From an uncultured Clostridia bacterium (GTDB lineage: Bacteria > Bacillota > Clostridia > Christensenellales > Aristaeellaceae): DNA of 48,210 bases. Shown here piece after piece: positions 9,841-18,070 of the stretch (its first letter is position 1; the number at the start of each line of letters is the position of its first letter). Below the pieces are notes generated by a model. It did not search any database. It was not told the origin of the DNA and saw nothing but the letters and a program-made list of their open reading frames with translations. Both the position numbers and the translations under genes were made by a program. The DNA lies in NCBI GenBank assembly GCA_947596085.1, contig CANQEW010000019.1, forward strand, positions 1 through 48,210, in the 5' to 3' direction.

Positions 9841-10509
9841 TTACTTCTGCTTGTGGATAATGCTGCGGGTGAGGATTAGATAGCCCGCCGCCAACGCGAT
9901 CACACAGAACAGGCCAATCAACGGTAGCGTGCTGTTATCACCCGTCTTCGGCACGTTGGTATTGTTGTTACTGTGACTAGCGGAAGGTTGGTTTGTGGGC
10001 TTAACCGTCGGCTTGTCAGTAGGAGTTGCCGTAATCTTCGGCGTGGGGGTCGCCGTGATCTCAGGAATGGGCGTCACCGTGATTTCGGGAATGGGCGTCA
10101 CCGTGATCTCGGGAATGGGTGTCACCGTGATCTCAGGAATGGGCGTCACCGTGATTTCGGGAATGGGCGTCACCGTGATTTCGGGAATGGGCGTCACCGT
10201 GATCTCAGGAATAGGTGTCTGTGTCGGTTCATCAACAGGGCCAGAATTCATGGCAGGATAGCTTGCGCTGAATTCTCCGATGGTCAATGATCCTCCATTC
10301 GGGGTATCATATGCGCCGGTTGCTTCATTCGCACGGATCTTATGTCCATCCGAAAAAGAAATGGTGTAGGGGCTTCCGTCGTGATCGAGAACTTCCCAAC
10401 GCACGGTAGCGCCGTCGCGCCATGCGCGAACGCCGGACATTGCCTGCGCACTTCCAATGATAAGCGCCAGTATCAGAAGAACAATGAGAAAAATGTTATG
10501 CTTTTTCAT
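9841..10509 (-). CDS. Sortase-anchored surface protein with PIPEITVT repeats
   Basis: 222 residues. Signal peptide to about residue 23 (ending SAQA), a short globular part (about 25-85) rich in Trp, Gly and Ser, then a rigid stalk of seven near-perfect eight-residue repeats of the type TPIPEITV, then a Thr/Pro/Lys linker. The C-terminus is a sorting signal: VPKTG, a hydrophobic span of about 18 residues, and a basic tail ending HKQK. VPKTG is an LPXTG variant, so sortase should cut between T and G and attach the protein to peptidoglycan. The repeats would project the N-terminal part away from the wall. Ribosome site AAGGAGG lies 20 bases after the stop of the gene at 10530, suggesting co-transcription with it. 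Partner or ligand unknown. Confidence 0.8.
   Translation of the reverse strand: MKKHNIFLIVLLILALIIGSAQAMSGVRAWRDGATVRWEVLDHDGSPYTISFSDGHKIRANEATGAYDTPNGGSLTIGEFSASYPAMNSGPVDEPTQTPIPEITVTPIPEITVTPIPEITVTPIPEITVTPIPEITVTPIPEITVTPIPEITATPTPKITATPTDKPTVKPTNQPSASHSNNNTNVPKTGDNSTLPLIGLFCVIALAAGYLILTRSIIHKQK
10050..10220 (-). repeat. Tandem 24-bp repeats coding the PIPEITVT stalk
   Basis: Seven in-frame units of 24 bases, differing mainly at third positions (TCAGGA, TCGGGA and similar variants). Each encodes eight residues, so unit gain or loss would change stalk length without breaking the frame. Confidence 0.9.
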
Positions 10510-10529
10510 GTTTTTTCCTCCTTCACAAA

Positions 10530-11489
10530 TTACATGCCTTTGTAGCCATAACCCAGATGGTCCGCGTCTTCAACGAACAGCTCCCCATACAGATCGGTGT
10601 TTGTCACAACGTAAATCTCAATACCTGTGACTTTGACTCCATTGCCACCCATCTTACCGATGTAGACGCTCGTGGTTTCGTCACTGCCTTCCATCGGCAC
10701 GATGCCGAAAGAATTGTACGCGCGATCGTTTGCGTCTTTGAACATCCAAACGTAGTACACATATCCGGCGTTATCCGTCAATGGCTTGCCCTTATCCAAT
10801 TTGAGCTGCGCATTGTACCCCAGGTTGGTTTCTTCAATGGTAACCAAATAATGCGAATTTGTCTTCACGTCCGCGGAATAATCGACAGAAAAGAGCTCGG
10901 AAATAACCTCCGCGTCACCATTGTCCAGATTGTACCACAGCAATAATTCGAAATTCGTCTTACCGCTGGGATAAGCACCGTTCGGATAGATGCCATTCCA
11001 TTTCAATTCGACGGTTTGGTTCGCTTTGCAGTGCTGCTCCGGTACGTAAATAAGCCAATCATCGCCATTTTCCAACGTATTGCTTTCGTCCTTCACACCC
11101 CAAATGATGGTCCCATCCGTCGGCAGCTTGATTGTGGCAATCGCCCTTTCACTCTGATCGTTTGGATTCCAAGTCAAACCAACGAAGTTGAATTCTGCCG
11201 CAAGCGCCTGTTTGGTGGATGCGTTGGATAGCTCAGCTGAAAATTCACTTATCCCGTTGATGCCGACTTCCACATCCGGTTCCGCGCTGGTGTCGGTGGC
11301 TGGGTCCGCGTTCTCTTCCGCGGTTGTATCCGGCTCAACATTTGTTTCCACTGTCGAATCGACACTGGTTCCTTCCGCATCGTCCATGATCGCCGCTGGC
11401 GCTGCTTCTGGTGAGATGTCTTCTGCCAGTACGGTGATCGTGCCAATGCTCAATGCCATGGCAAGCAACAATGCAACAAATCGATGCAT
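10530..11489 (-). CDS. Exported protein sharing a C-terminal domain with the leucine-rich-repeat giant
   Basis: 319 residues. Signal peptide ending near residue 22 (VLAED), an acidic Ala/Thr/Glu-rich stretch to about 75, a beta-rich domain of unknown type at about 90-205 (WNPNDQSERA, WGVKDES, LLLWYNLDNGDAEV), then the 107-residue domain at about 213-319 ending GYGYKGM. It is the first gene of a minus-strand pair with the sortase-anchored gene 20 bases downstream; the leucine-rich-repeat gene lies further downstream in the same direction. The beta domain resembles bacterial Ig-like extracellular folds, but I cannot name a family. Strong ribosome site GGAGGAAT precedes the ATG. Confidence 0.8.
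   Translation of the reverse strand: MHRFVALLLAMALSIGTITVLAEDISPEAAPAAIMDDAEGTSVDSTVETNVEPDTTAEENADPATDTSAEPDVEVGINGISEFSAELSNASTKQALAAEFNFVGLTWNPNDQSERAIATIKLPTDGTIIWGVKDESNTLENGDDWLIYVPEQHCKANQTVELKWNGIYPNGAYPSGKTNFELLLWYNLDNGDAEVISELFSVDYSADVKTNSHYLVTIEETNLGYNAQLKLDKGKPLTDNAGYVYYVWMFKDANDRAYNSFGIVPMEGSDETTSVYIGKMGGNGVKVTGIEIYVVTNTDLYGELFVEDADHLGYGYKGM
10533..10853 (-). repeat. Copy B of the shared 107-residue C-terminal domain
   Basis: Encodes the domain that matches 5686-6006 in the same orientation and the same position relative to the stop codon. Conserved blocks include GYNAQLKLD, YYVWMFKDANDRAYNSFG, TSVYIGKMGGNGV and GYGYKGM. Confidence 0.9.
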
Positions 11490-11905
11490 CTTTTATTCCT
11501 CCTAACCAAGATTTATCTTCTGTCCTGTTTATGACGCGTCGTTCTTACAAGGAGACTCTCACGGCCCACGTGTCATGAACAAAGATGAATTACGCCAATA
11601 CGCTTCTCGCATTCTTGCCAACCTCTTTTTCATGCAACCGAATCGTGATCTGTTTCCGTTTATTACCAAGAAGCTTAGGGATGGACTGGTTTTTCTTCAT
11701 GTCGCGCTGCGTTTTAAGAGTGGTGCACAAAGTAGACAAAATATTCCACTTGTGATAAAATCACATAAAGGAAAAGAATGCAATCGGGTATTAACTTCTG
11801 GTGAATTTCGCGTTACTTTATTTGCGGTTTTCGTATGCGTTTGAATGGTATATGAAGTCTACATCTCATTCCACCATTTCACGTTTTTTACATTAACGAT
11901 AGACT
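11490..11905. other. Intergenic stretch between the surface genes and the recombinase
   Basis: About 416 AT-rich bases. The part next to 11489 must hold the promoter of the exported-protein genes, but I see no clean -35/-10 pair. On the minus strand, 11590-11700 is a 36-codon frame that includes KRKQITIRLHEKE, reminiscent of the first strand of ribbon-helix-helix proteins. It lacks a ribosome site, so I do not call it a gene. An 89-codon frame on the plus strand at 11575-11844 also lacks a ribosome site and any recognisable feature. Confidence 0.4.
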
Positions 11906-12499
11906 TCACAATTCCCTCTGCCATCTTAGAAAAGTTGTGTGTGAAACGCCGATGCGTTGAGCGGCGGCGCGTGCGGAAATTTCGCCGTTATGATAGGCTT
12001 GAACATAGCTGTAGAAGTTGTCTGGCCTTTTTAACGGCTTGGGGCCAAAACGCACACCTCGTGCTTTTGCCGCGGCAATCCCCTCGATTTGCCGTTGATG
12101 GATGGTTTCACGCTCGGTTTGCGCTACGTAGGATAATAGTTGCAGCACAATATCCGCGATTAACGTTCCCGTCAGGTCACGGCCATGCCTCGTGTCCAGT
12201 AGCGGCATATCCAGTACCACGATGGCGGCCTCCTTTTCCCTGGTAATGTATCGCCATTGTTCGATAATCTCGTCGTAATTTCGCCCAAAACGATCGATGC
12301 TCTTCACTACCACCGTATCGCCCTTGTGCAATTGCCGCATCAGTTTCCGATACTGAGGCCGGTTGAAGTCCTTGCCAGACTGTTTATCCAGATAAATTCT
12401 TTCCCGAGGCACCCCGAACGCATTCATTGCTATCATCTGCCGCACCTCGTTCTGTTCCTTCGTAGAAACGCGCACATATCCATACATTTGATTTTCCAT
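11906..12499 (-). CDS. Serine recombinase of the resolvase/invertase family
   Basis: 197 residues. The catalytic domain opens with YGYVRVSTKEQN, where Ser12 is the nucleophile, and continues with the family segments IDRFGRNYDEI and QLLSYVAQTERETIHQRQIEGIAAAKARGVRFG. The C-terminal ~40 residues (ISARAAAQRIGVSHTTFLRWQREL) are the helix-turn-helix that reads the recombination site. The length is that of small resolvases and invertases, not large integrases. It could resolve cointegrates or invert a segment; no clear pair of inverted target sites is visible around the surface genes. Ribosome site GGAGGG. Two short inverted repeats sit directly upstream (12550-12598). Confidence 0.9.
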   Translation of the reverse strand: MENQMYGYVRVSTKEQNEVRQMIAMNAFGVPRERIYLDKQSGKDFNRPQYRKLMRQLHKGDTVVVKSIDRFGRNYDEIIEQWRYITREKEAAIVVLDMPLLDTRHGRDLTGTLIADIVLQLLSYVAQTERETIHQRQIEGIAAAKARGVRFGPKPLKRPDNFYSYVQAYHNGEISARAAAQRIGVSHTTFLRWQREL

Positions 12500-12549
12500 T
12501 CTTCTTGCCCTCCGTAAATAATATTTGATATCCCATAGGTCGATTGTTC

Positions 12550-12598
12550 AAATAAGAATTATTGATCTTATTTAATGCGTATCAGAATCTTTCGATAC
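12550..12598. promoter_or_regulatory. Paired inverted repeats upstream of the serine recombinase, possible res subsites
   Basis: AAATAAG/CTTATTT (12550-12556 and 12567-12573) and GTATC/GATAC (12579-12583 and 12594-12598) lie side by side 50-100 bases upstream of the recombinase start. Resolvases usually bind such dyads beside their own genes, which also gives autoregulation. This is inference from position and symmetry only. Confidence 0.35.
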
Positions 12599-12599
12599 A

Positions 12600-13008
12600 C
12601 AAAGCAAAAAAACTTGCGATGATGATGTTGATTTCTAGCTTGCGAAAAAGGCAGTGTCCGTAAGAAAAGTGATACTATCAGTAATTATGTGCAAAGGTTC
12701 GTAGATGCAGTGAATAAAATGAACTCTAGGGACGAGGAATCACCCTTGGACTGCCTTTTGGTAAAAGAAAAAGCAGGCGTCAAGGGTAGTGCTACCACTC
12801 GCGGGGCCCTTGTCATCCTGCTATGTGTTTTGTTATATAGCCGCATTCTTCCTTTCCATGTTCTCAAGACTGCTTTATGTAGACGGTACAACGGCGCAGC
12901 GATGGTAGGGCGAATGCCCTCGCCTGCTCTGTGACGATGCTCCGGGCCAGGAACCCGCAGCCGCCACGAAGATGCAGACAAGGGCAAGCGCAGCACCTCC
13001 GCTCGCTC
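12600..13008. other. Non-coding stretch between the recombinase and the beta-galactosidase
   Basis: About 400 bases with no convincing gene. It holds an imperfect long hairpin in which CCCTTGGAC-T-GCCT pairs with AGGC-GTC-AAGGG, roughly 12745-12787. Short frames on both strands (12689-12934 and 12685-13017) lack ribosome sites and protein-like composition. Base composition shifts from AT-rich at the left to GC-rich at the right, so the right edge of the island probably lies here. Confidence 0.4.
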
Positions 13009-13013
13009 GGCGT

Positions 13014-16000
13014 TCACAGAACGCCTTGAAAACTGAATTTGAAATCCAATGGTCTGGACACGTCCAGGAGGTACTCGTCGTGGGTTCGAGCGCCCCAGCT
13101 GTTGTCTCCGCCCACGCCCATCTGTTTCAGAGCGGCTCGAACCACCGTATAGTGTGCCGGGGGCAGCTCATAATCATGGGCCGCGTTCTCGATCTCATGG
13201 GGCGTATAGGGAAGGGCGGAGAACATCATGTCGTCCCCTTCAAAGCGCAGGCCCCGTCCGCGAACGTTCGTGACCTCCGCCCAGCGCACAGCGGTCATGG
13301 CGCCGCATTCCTGGGGCGCCAGATACCGGGCCATTCTGTCCGCCACGGTACTCTGCCATATGCCGAGCTTTCCGCCGCGGCAGCGATCCACATATGTCTC
13401 CGCCGGGCCCAGGCCGTACCATTTTACCCGGTCATAGTCCGCGTCCAGCTTGAACAGCATGCCGAATTCCGGCATGGGGCTCAAACCTTCCACTGGATCG
13501 TAGTGCAGCGCCACGTCCACCTTGCCGCAGGGCCATACCGTGTAGATCACCGTGCATTGGGCTTGGGGCGTGGTATACAGTGTGTAGACGAAACGAACGG
13601 ATACGGAACCGTCGGGATTTTCCGTAACCGGCGAATCCGTCTGGGAGAACATCTTCATGTTTCCGTGTGCACTGGCGTAGAGGCTGGCCAACTTCCACTG
13701 CCCGTACCGTTGAGGCATGAAGCTGCCCCGGTCGTTATCCGTGGGCGCGCGCCAGAAGTTGGGCATGGGGATGGTCTTGAGCATCTCCCTTCCACCGAAG
13801 CGGTAGGAGGAGAGGCCTCCGTTGAGATAGGTAAACAGCACCTCGAACCCATCGCCGGAGACGCCCAGGTTGCTGTTGCCGTACACCACCTTCAAGGGCC
13901 GGCATATCCGCGCCGCGGGCGCGGCTTCCACCTTGTACACTCCCTGACCAAATGCGATCTCATAGCCACGCTCCGCCCAGGGCGTGCCCTCCCGCAGGCG
14001 GAAGGACACGGTCACGGCGTACTCACCCCCGGCGGTGCGCCGGGCAAAGGGCAGCGGGTATTCCCGCTGGCTCAAGGGCGGCACGTCCGTTTCCAGCGGC
14101 GCCCGGTCGATCTCCACGCCGTCCTTCTCCAAAATCGCCACGCATTCATAGGCGGCGGTGCTGGTGAATAGGTGGCGGTTGGCGATCTTCACAGAGTCCT
14201 CGCCCACCTCCGCCACGATGTTCTGATAGTTGTATTTGACTTCCTGCAGCTTCGGGGAGGGAGCGCCGTCAGCGTATACGATGCCGTTGCCGCTGAAGTT
14301 GTAATCGGTAGGCCGGTCATCGAAGTCGCCGCCGTAGCCATAGGTCACACGGCCGTACCGGTCGCGAGTGCGGACGGCCTGATCGATATAGTCCCAGATG
14401 AAACCGCCCTGGTACAGCGGCTCCTCATAAGCATACTCCGTGTACTTGTGCATGGCGCCATTGGAGTTGCCCATGGCGTGCGTATATTCACACATGATGA
14501 GCGGCTTTTCCCGGTGCTCCGCGAGGAAGCGGCGCAGCTCCACCACGGGGGTATACATGCGGCTCTCGATATCCGTGGTCTCCGGCCGGCGGGGATCCAG
14601 ATACACGCCCTCGTAGTGGACCAGGCGCGTGTCGTCCAAGCGGCGGAAGAGCTGGCTCATCTCAAAGATGACGCTGCCGCCATAGGATTCGTTGCCGCAG
14701 CTCCAAAGCAGCACGCAGGGATGATTCTTATCCCGCTGATAGGTGCTGTTCACCCGGTCGAGCAGCATGTCCCGCCATTCGGCGCGATCTCCGGGCAGAG
14801 CGAATTCGATGGGCTTCCTCCCCCTGGCCACCGGATCCCAGGCGCCGTGAGATTCCATGTTGTTTTCGTCGATGACGTAAAGCCCCAGCTCGTCGCACAG
14901 CGCGTACAGCGCGCTGTGGTTCGGATAGTGGCTGGTGCGCACGGCGTTGATGTTGTGCCGCTTCATGGTCACCAGATCCCGGCGAATCTTCTCCGGGGTG
15001 ATGGCCCGGCCGGTCTCGGCGCAGAAATCGTGACGGTTTACGCCCTTGAAGACGATGCGCCGGCCGTTGAGACACATGATCCCGTCCTTCATCTCGAACC
15101 GGCGGAAGCCCACCTTCTGTGCGGCCAGCTCTGTTGTCCGTCCGTCGGAGGTCATGGCGGTGAGCACCAATTCATAGAGTGCGGGATTCTCCGCGCTCCA
15201 CTTCTTGGGCGCTTTCACGGGGATGGAGAACGCCGCCGCGTCGCCGGTTCCCTCCGCGTCCGCGGCCGCCGCGGGTTTGCTACCGTCCAAGAGTTCCAGT
15301 CGAAGCTTCCATCCGGCGGCGGCATCCAATTGAACGGCCACATCCAGAACCGCGTCCCTGTACTCGTCGTCCAGCAGCGTCTTTACACGAATATCCCGGA
15401 TGTGAACCGCCGGCAGGGCGTACAGGTACACGTCCCGGAACAGCCCGGAGAAGCGGAAGAAGTCCTGATCCTCTAGCCAGCTTCCGGCGCTCCAGCGGTA
15501 CACCCGGCAGGCCAGCTTGTTCTCCCCCTCGGTCAGATATTCCGTCAGCTCGAACTCCGATGGCGTGAAGGAATCGGAGGAAAAGCCCACGTAATGGCCG
15601 TTCAGCCACACCGCCACGCAGCTTTCCGCTCCCTGGAAGGACACAAATACCCGCTTGCCGGCCATGGTCTCCGGCAGGTAGAAATACTTCACATAGCAGG
15701 CCACCGGATTGAAGCGCTCCGGAATCTGCCCGATCTCCACGTCCTCCCGGCCGTCCCAGGGGTATTGAACGTTCACGTATTGGGGCGCGCCGTGGCCTTC
15801 CAACTGGATGTGCGCGGGCACCGCGATGTCCTCCCAGCCGGAGCAATCGTACTCCGGCGCTTCAAAGCCGGGAATCACCTGGCCCTCGTTGCGCGCGTGG
15901 AAGAACTTCCAAAGGCCGTTCAGCGAGCAGCGCAGGCTGCTCCGGCCAGCCTCCTTCTCCTCCAAAGAGGCGTAGGCGGCGTGATCCGAGTGCGCCTCGG

Positions 16001-16076
16001 CGCGGTTCTCGGCAAAGAAAGCGGGATCCCTCAATTTATTGTAGTCAAATTGCACTGCTGTACGGCCGCCAGCCAC
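13014..16076 (-). CDS. lacZ: Beta-galactosidase, glycoside hydrolase family 2
   Basis: 1020 residues, the full length of LacZ-type GH2 enzymes. It hydrolyses terminal beta-galactosides. Order: galactose-binding-like jelly roll (about 50-220, with YVNVQYPWDG and the WLEDQDFFRFSGLFRDV motif), Ig-like domain, TIM barrel (about 330-620) and a C-terminal Bgal small-chain domain (about 740-1020). The acid/base is Glu463 in SCGNES and the nucleophile is Glu530 in IMCEYTHAMGNS. There is no signal peptide, so it acts in the cytoplasm on imported sugars. Start is GTG 16076 with AGGAGG upstream. It is the last gene of the importer operon starting at 19330, which implies the importer brings in a galactoside. 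Confidence 0.95.
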   Translation of the reverse strand: MAGGRTAVQFDYNKLRDPAFFAENRAEAHSDHAAYASLEEKEAGRSSLRCSLNGLWKFFHARNEGQVIPGFEAPEYDCSGWEDIAVPAHIQLEGHGAPQYVNVQYPWDGREDVEIGQIPERFNPVACYVKYFYLPETMAGKRVFVSFQGAESCVAVWLNGHYVGFSSDSFTPSEFELTEYLTEGENKLACRVYRWSAGSWLEDQDFFRFSGLFRDVYLYALPAVHIRDIRVKTLLDDEYRDAVLDVAVQLDAAAGWKLRLELLDGSKPAAAADAEGTGDAAAFSIPVKAPKKWSAENPALYELVLTAMTSDGRTTELAAQKVGFRRFEMKDGIMCLNGRRIVFKGVNRHDFCAETGRAITPEKIRRDLVTMKRHNINAVRTSHYPNHSALYALCDELGLYVIDENNMESHGAWDPVARGRKPIEFALPGDRAEWRDMLLDRVNSTYQRDKNHPCVLLWSCGNESYGGSVIFEMSQLFRRLDDTRLVHYEGVYLDPRRPETTDIESRMYTPVVELRRFLAEHREKPLIMCEYTHAMGNSNGAMHKYTEYAYEEPLYQGGFIWDYIDQAVRTRDRYGRVTYGYGGDFDDRPTDYNFSGNGIVYADGAPSPKLQEVKYNYQNIVAEVGEDSVKIANRHLFTSTAAYECVAILEKDGVEIDRAPLETDVPPLSQREYPLPFARRTAGGEYAVTVSFRLREGTPWAERGYEIAFGQGVYKVEAAPAARICRPLKVVYGNSNLGVSGDGFEVLFTYLNGGLSSYRFGGREMLKTIPMPNFWRAPTDNDRGSFMPQRYGQWKLASLYASAHGNMKMFSQTDSPVTENPDGSVSVRFVYTLYTTPQAQCTVIYTVWPCGKVDVALHYDPVEGLSPMPEFGMLFKLDADYDRVKWYGLGPAETYVDRCRGGKLGIWQSTVADRMARYLAPQECGAMTAVRWAEVTNVRGRGLRFEGDDMMFSALPYTPHEIENAAHDYELPPAHYTVVRAALKQMGVGGDNSWGARTHDEYLLDVSRPLDFKFSFQGVL

Positions 16077-16125
16077 GGCCTTCCTCCTAACTGATGCTCA
16101 CTGTTTCGCGTCGCTGAATACACCA

Positions 16126-16204
16126 CGATACCGTGCCTCGCGGGCACGGCATCGCTTGGGCTGTACGGACGCCGCAAGAATGCTTCAAGCAGTGTGCGGC
16201 GTCC
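16126..16204 (-). promoter_or_regulatory. Two intercistronic hairpins between permease and beta-galactosidase
   Basis: CCGTGCC/GGCACGG (16131-16149), flanked by CGAT/ATCG, and a 10-base perfect stem GGACGCCGCA/TGCGGCGTCC (16167-16204) with extra pairing inside its loop. No T-run follows on the minus strand. They fill the gap between the permease stop and the lacZ start and probably tune or partly terminate the operon message. Confidence 0.5.
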
Positions 16205-16221
16205 GCCATAACGATCCATAT

Positions 16222-17055
16222 TTACTTCACTGCGCCGGCAACAGCCTCGGTGAAGCTCTTCTGCAGGATGAAGAAGACGATAACCGTAGGCAGGGTGCAG
16301 ATGGTGACGCCGGCCATGACCACGCCGTAATCAACCACATAGCCGCTCAACAGGTTGGCGACCAGCATGGGCATGGTGATGGAAGCCGGGGTCTGCAGCA
16401 CTACCTTCGGCCACAGATAGGCATTCCAGGTGTTCATGAAGGTGATGGTGGCCGCCGCCGCGAAGGTGGGGCGCATCATGGGCACGAACATGCGCACGAA
16501 GATACCCATCTCACTCAAGCCGTCCATGCGGGCCGCTTCGAGCACTTCCTTGGGGAAGGTTCGAGCGTTGTTGCGGAACAGCATGATCAGAAATGGTGTC
16601 GATAGGCTTGGCAATATGTAGCCGATGTACTTGTTGACGAAACCCATCTTCGTGAACATCTGGAACAGGGGCACCAGGATGGCCACGAAGGGCACCATCA
16701 TGCTCATCATGATGATTCCCATGACGATGTCCTTGCCCTTGTCATGGAAGATCTCAAAGCCGTAGCCCGCCACAGAGCAGATGGCCAGGGACAGCACCAG
16801 CACCAACACCGTGTTGATCACGGAGTTTTTGAATGCGCTGAGCACATCCTGCTGGGAGAACAGGTTTGTCAGATTCTCGATGAGATGGGAGCCGGGAAGC
16901 ATCTTGCCGCCCAGAATCTCCGCTGTGGTATTGCAGGAGGAGATGAAGCACCAGTACAGGGGGAACACCGAAATGATGCTCATCAGGATCAAGAACACAT
17001 AGACCAGCGTTCTCTTGCCGTATTTCTTGAAGGTACCCTCACTCACGCTTGTCAC
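16222..17055 (-). CDS. Carbohydrate ABC transporter permease, MalG type
   Basis: 277 residues with six membrane segments and the EAA loop EAARMDGLSEMGIFVRMFVPMMRP near residue 190. It forms the channel with the MalF-type permease at 17039. The start is taken as GTG 17055, overlapping the end of the previous gene by 17 bases; GTG 17046 is an alternative. There is no ATPase gene in this operon, so a shared MsmK/UgpC-type ATPase encoded elsewhere is expected, as is common in Firmicutes. Confidence 0.92.
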   Translation of the reverse strand: MTSVSEGTFKKYGKRTLVYVFLILMSIISVFPLYWCFISSCNTTAEILGGKMLPGSHLIENLTNLFSQQDVLSAFKNSVINTVLVLVLSLAICSVAGYGFEIFHDKGKDIVMGIIMMSMMVPFVAILVPLFQMFTKMGFVNKYIGYILPSLSTPFLIMLFRNNARTFPKEVLEAARMDGLSEMGIFVRMFVPMMRPTFAAAATITFMNTWNAYLWPKVVLQTPASITMPMLVANLLSGYVVDYGVVMAGVTICTLPTVIVFFILQKSFTEAVAGAVK

Positions 17056-17941
17056 CCACTTTCATCTGAATCGCGCTGAGCACGGCCACCAGAATCAGGA
17101 TCACGAAGCTCATGGCCGCGGCGTAGCCGAAGTTGGGGTTGTTCTGGAACATCGTGTTGTAGATGTAGTGCGACATGGTGATGGTGGCGTTTGCCGGACC
17201 GCCCTTTGTCAGGTTCACCGATTCGTCGAACAGCTGCAGCGTACCGTTGGTGGACATGATCGCCGTCACCAGAATGATGGGCTTCAGCAGCGGAATGGTG
17301 ATTTTGAACAGCTGGGTGGCGGCGCCTGCGCCGTCGATGCGGGCCGCTTCATAGATCGCATAGTCGATGCTCTGCATGCTGGATAGGTAGAAGATCATGT
17401 TGTAACCCGTCCAGCGCCAGATCAGCGCGATGATGATAACTGCCTTGGCCGTACCCGGATTGTTCAGCCAGTTGATGGGCTCATTCAGAATGCCGATCTT
17501 CATCAGCACGGAGTTGATCATGCCGTCATAGGCGAACATGGTGCGGAAGATCAGGGAATAAGCCACGAGCGCCGTGGCGCAGGGCAGGAAGATACAGGTA
17601 CGGAAGACGCCCTTGAACTTCAGCTGATGGTCGTTGAGCAGCGTGGCGAAGATCATGGCGAGCACCAGCATAATGGGCACCTGGATGATCAGGTATGTAA
17701 AGGTATTTTTCAGGCTCGTCTTAAAGACGGTATCCTTCATCAGGAACTGGTAATTCCGGGTTAAGGGGTCGGACCACTGCAGCGCGGTGGGACGTCCACC
17801 CTGAAACGAAATCATAAGGGCCCGGATCATGGGATAGAAGCTCAGCCAGAAGATCAGGGCCGTTGCCGGAATCAGGAAAAACCACCCAATGAGTTGTTGC
17901 TTTTTGTGCATGGTGAGTTTTCTTCCAGAAGATTGTCTCAT
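17039..17941 (-). CDS. Sugar ABC transporter permease, MalF type
   Basis: About 300 residues from the ATG at 17941, chosen because GGGGGAG lies 8 bases before it; a longer frame to 17986 lacks a ribosome site. Six membrane segments and the EAA loop EAARIDGAGAATQLFKITIPLLKP. Pairs with the permease at 16222-17055, whose start overlaps its end, so the two are translationally coupled. Together with the binding protein at 18071 it imports an oligosaccharide. Confidence 0.92.
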   Translation of the reverse strand: MRQSSGRKLTMHKKQQLIGWFFLIPATALIFWLSFYPMIRALMISFQGGRPTALQWSDPLTRNYQFLMKDTVFKTSLKNTFTYLIIQVPIMLVLAMIFATLLNDHQLKFKGVFRTCIFLPCATALVAYSLIFRTMFAYDGMINSVLMKIGILNEPINWLNNPGTAKAVIIIALIWRWTGYNMIFYLSSMQSIDYAIYEAARIDGAGAATQLFKITIPLLKPIILVTAIMSTNGTLQLFDESVNLTKGGPANATITMSHYIYNTMFQNNPNFGYAAAMSFVILILVAVLSAIQMKVGDKRE

Positions 17942-18001
17942 CGTGACAACTCCCCCTCTCACTTTTTTTCGGGAAAAGCCATACACAGCTCTTTAAGATG
18001 A

Positions 18002-18033
18002 CTGCCGCTCCGGATATTGAGCCGAAGCGGCAG
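18002..18033 (-). promoter_or_regulatory. Intercistronic stem-loop after the sugar-binding-protein gene
   Basis: CTGCCGCTCCGG at 18002-18013 pairs with CCGAAGCGGCAG at 18022-18033 with one mismatch and an eight-base loop. It sits between the binding-protein stop (18071) and the first permease start (17941), the same relative place as the stem-loop at 1376-1410. It probably gives an excess of binding-protein mRNA. Confidence 0.6.
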
Positions 18034-18070
18034 CCGTTACCTCAATGGATCAGAACAGATTCACTTTGGA

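Noticed and set aside
10050..10220. Regular 24-bp repeats considered as a CRISPR-like or regulatory array
   Set aside because: Units are contiguous without spacers, in frame, and encode a Pro-rich stalk of a sortase-anchored protein.
11575..11844. 89-codon plus-strand frame upstream of the recombinase end
   Set aside because: No ribosome site, no domain, and it lies in a likely promoter region of oppositely directed genes.
12685..13017. Short frames on both strands between the recombinase and beta-galactosidase
   Set aside because: No ribosome site, no recognisable domain, and composition unlike neighbouring genes; part overlaps a hairpin.
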